Below, piece after piece: positions 15,478 to 15,921 of a stretch of 15,921 nt of DNA. The notes beneath the pieces were generated by a model. That model ran no database searches, was not told the origin of the DNA, and saw only the letters and a program-made list of their open reading frames with translations. Origin of the DNA: JBDTCS01 sp039923455 (GTDB lineage Bacteria > Bacteroidota > Ignavibacteria > Palsa-1295); assembly GCA_039923455.1 (NCBI GenBank), contig JBDTCS010000227.1:1-15921 (forward strand), written 5' to 3'. How positions within the stretch are numbered: the stretch's first letter is position 1; every line of letters starts with the position of its first letter. A program made the position numbers and the translations under genes.

Positions 15478-15519
15478 CCCCCTTGCCGGGGACGAGTTAA
15501 GTGTCATTGCTCGTGCCTC
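15478..15519 (+). other. Two overlapping, mutually exclusive hairpins between the lipoprotein and SLBB genes
   Basis: CCCC (15479-15482) can pair with GGGG (15488-15491) across a 5-base loop. The same GGGG plus ACGAG (15488-15496) can instead pair with CTCGT-G-CCTC (15510-15519), with one bulged G, one G-T pair and a 13-base loop. Only one can form at a time. Neither is followed by a clear T-run, so neither is a standard terminator. The rest of the 101-base gap shows no promoter I can support. Confidence 0.3.
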
Positions 15520-15572
15520 CTAACGAATCGGTTTTGCCAAGAGTCGCATCGAGAAAGTCCACACAGAGATTT

Positions 15573-15921
15573 ATGATGTCAAAGTTTGCCAAAGGATTTG
15601 CGGTCATATTGTTAACGATGCTCGCGCCGTTTCTAAGTGCGCACGCGCAGCAAATACCGGGCACGAGTCAGCCACTTATTTCGAGCCCTAATGCCCCGAT
15701 CTACAAGATCATTAAACAGGGTGAAATCGTAATCTCGGTGAATCTCTGGGGATTTGTCGGAGGTGCGGGGCACTATGACGTTGCAGCTTCGACGACGCTC
15801 ATCGAATTGCTTTCGTATGCAGGAGGTCCAACGCCCCAAGCGCGCTTGACAGATATTCGCATCATACATGCTGACACGCTCAATGAGCACCGCGTCGAAG
15901 TGTTCAATCTCGAAGAGTACC
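15573..15921 (+). CDS. Exported SLBB-domain protein, N-terminal part (cut by window end)
   Basis: Only the first 116 residues are in the window. ATG 15573 (with a second ATG at 15576) opens a signal peptide: KFAKGFAVILLTMLAPFLS, with likely cleavage after AHA (residue 25). The mature part contains YKIIKQGEIVISVNLWGFV, followed by GHYDVAASTTLIELLSYAGG and an RLTDIRIIH segment. This beta-grasp pattern (GxxxVxxxTTLxELLxxAGG) is typical of SLBB (soluble ligand binding beta-grasp) domains found in polysaccharide-export outer-membrane proteins and related envelope proteins of the Bacteroidota/Chlorobiota group. Unlike Wza, no lipobox is seen in the signal peptide. A role in polysaccharide export is possible but depends on the missing C-terminal part and downstream genes. 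Confidence 0.8.
   Translation, partial: MMSKFAKGFAVILLTMLAPFLSAHAQQIPGTSQPLISSPNAPIYKIIKQGEIVISVNLWGFVGGAGHYDVAASTTLIELLSYAGGPTPQARLTDIRIIHADTLNEHRVEVFNLEEY

Overview
The window is a dense, one-direction stretch of a bacterial chromosome; every supported gene is on the + strand. The gene content points to the Bacteroidota/Chlorobiota (FCB) superphylum, probably an early-branching Kapabacteria-, Ignavibacteria- or Chlorobi-like lineage. The main evidence is the pair of type IX secretion system (T9SS) genes porU and porV, a SecA with the long insertion I associate with this group, a folK followed by a deoxynucleoside kinase, and mostly absent Shine-Dalgarno sequences. The lineage is an inference from gene content; no 16S rRNA or ribosomal protein gene is present to test it.

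Positions 1-8159 form a tightly packed housekeeping block. It holds the 3' end of pcm (protein repair methyltransferase), miaA (tRNA A37 prenylation), folB and folK (two successive steps of folate synthesis), a deoxynucleoside kinase (nucleotide salvage), a small single-pass membrane protein, a Ppx/GppA-HD phosphatase with a very basic C-terminal tail, and secA. Two gene junctions (pcm/miaA and folB/folK) use the same 8-base overlap, [A/G]TGCCTGA. A strong hairpin terminator with A- and T-tracts at 8189-8227 closes the block.

Positions 8228-15921 form a cell-envelope block. A leader of about 125 bases precedes porU, a very large (about 1750 residue) C25-family sortase of the T9SS. porU overlaps porV, the outer-membrane shuttle partner. 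A lipoprotein with two fibronectin-III-like domains follows 9 bases after porV. After a 101-base gap with possible RNA hairpins comes the 5' end of an exported SLBB-domain protein, cut by the window end.

The genes suggest a functional sequence: SecA drives export across the inner membrane, and PorU/PorV process and anchor T9SS cargo at the outer membrane. The lipoprotein and the SLBB protein are additional envelope components of unknown specific role. I see no mobile element, CRISPR array, tRNA or rRNA. No gap between genes exceeds 300 bases.
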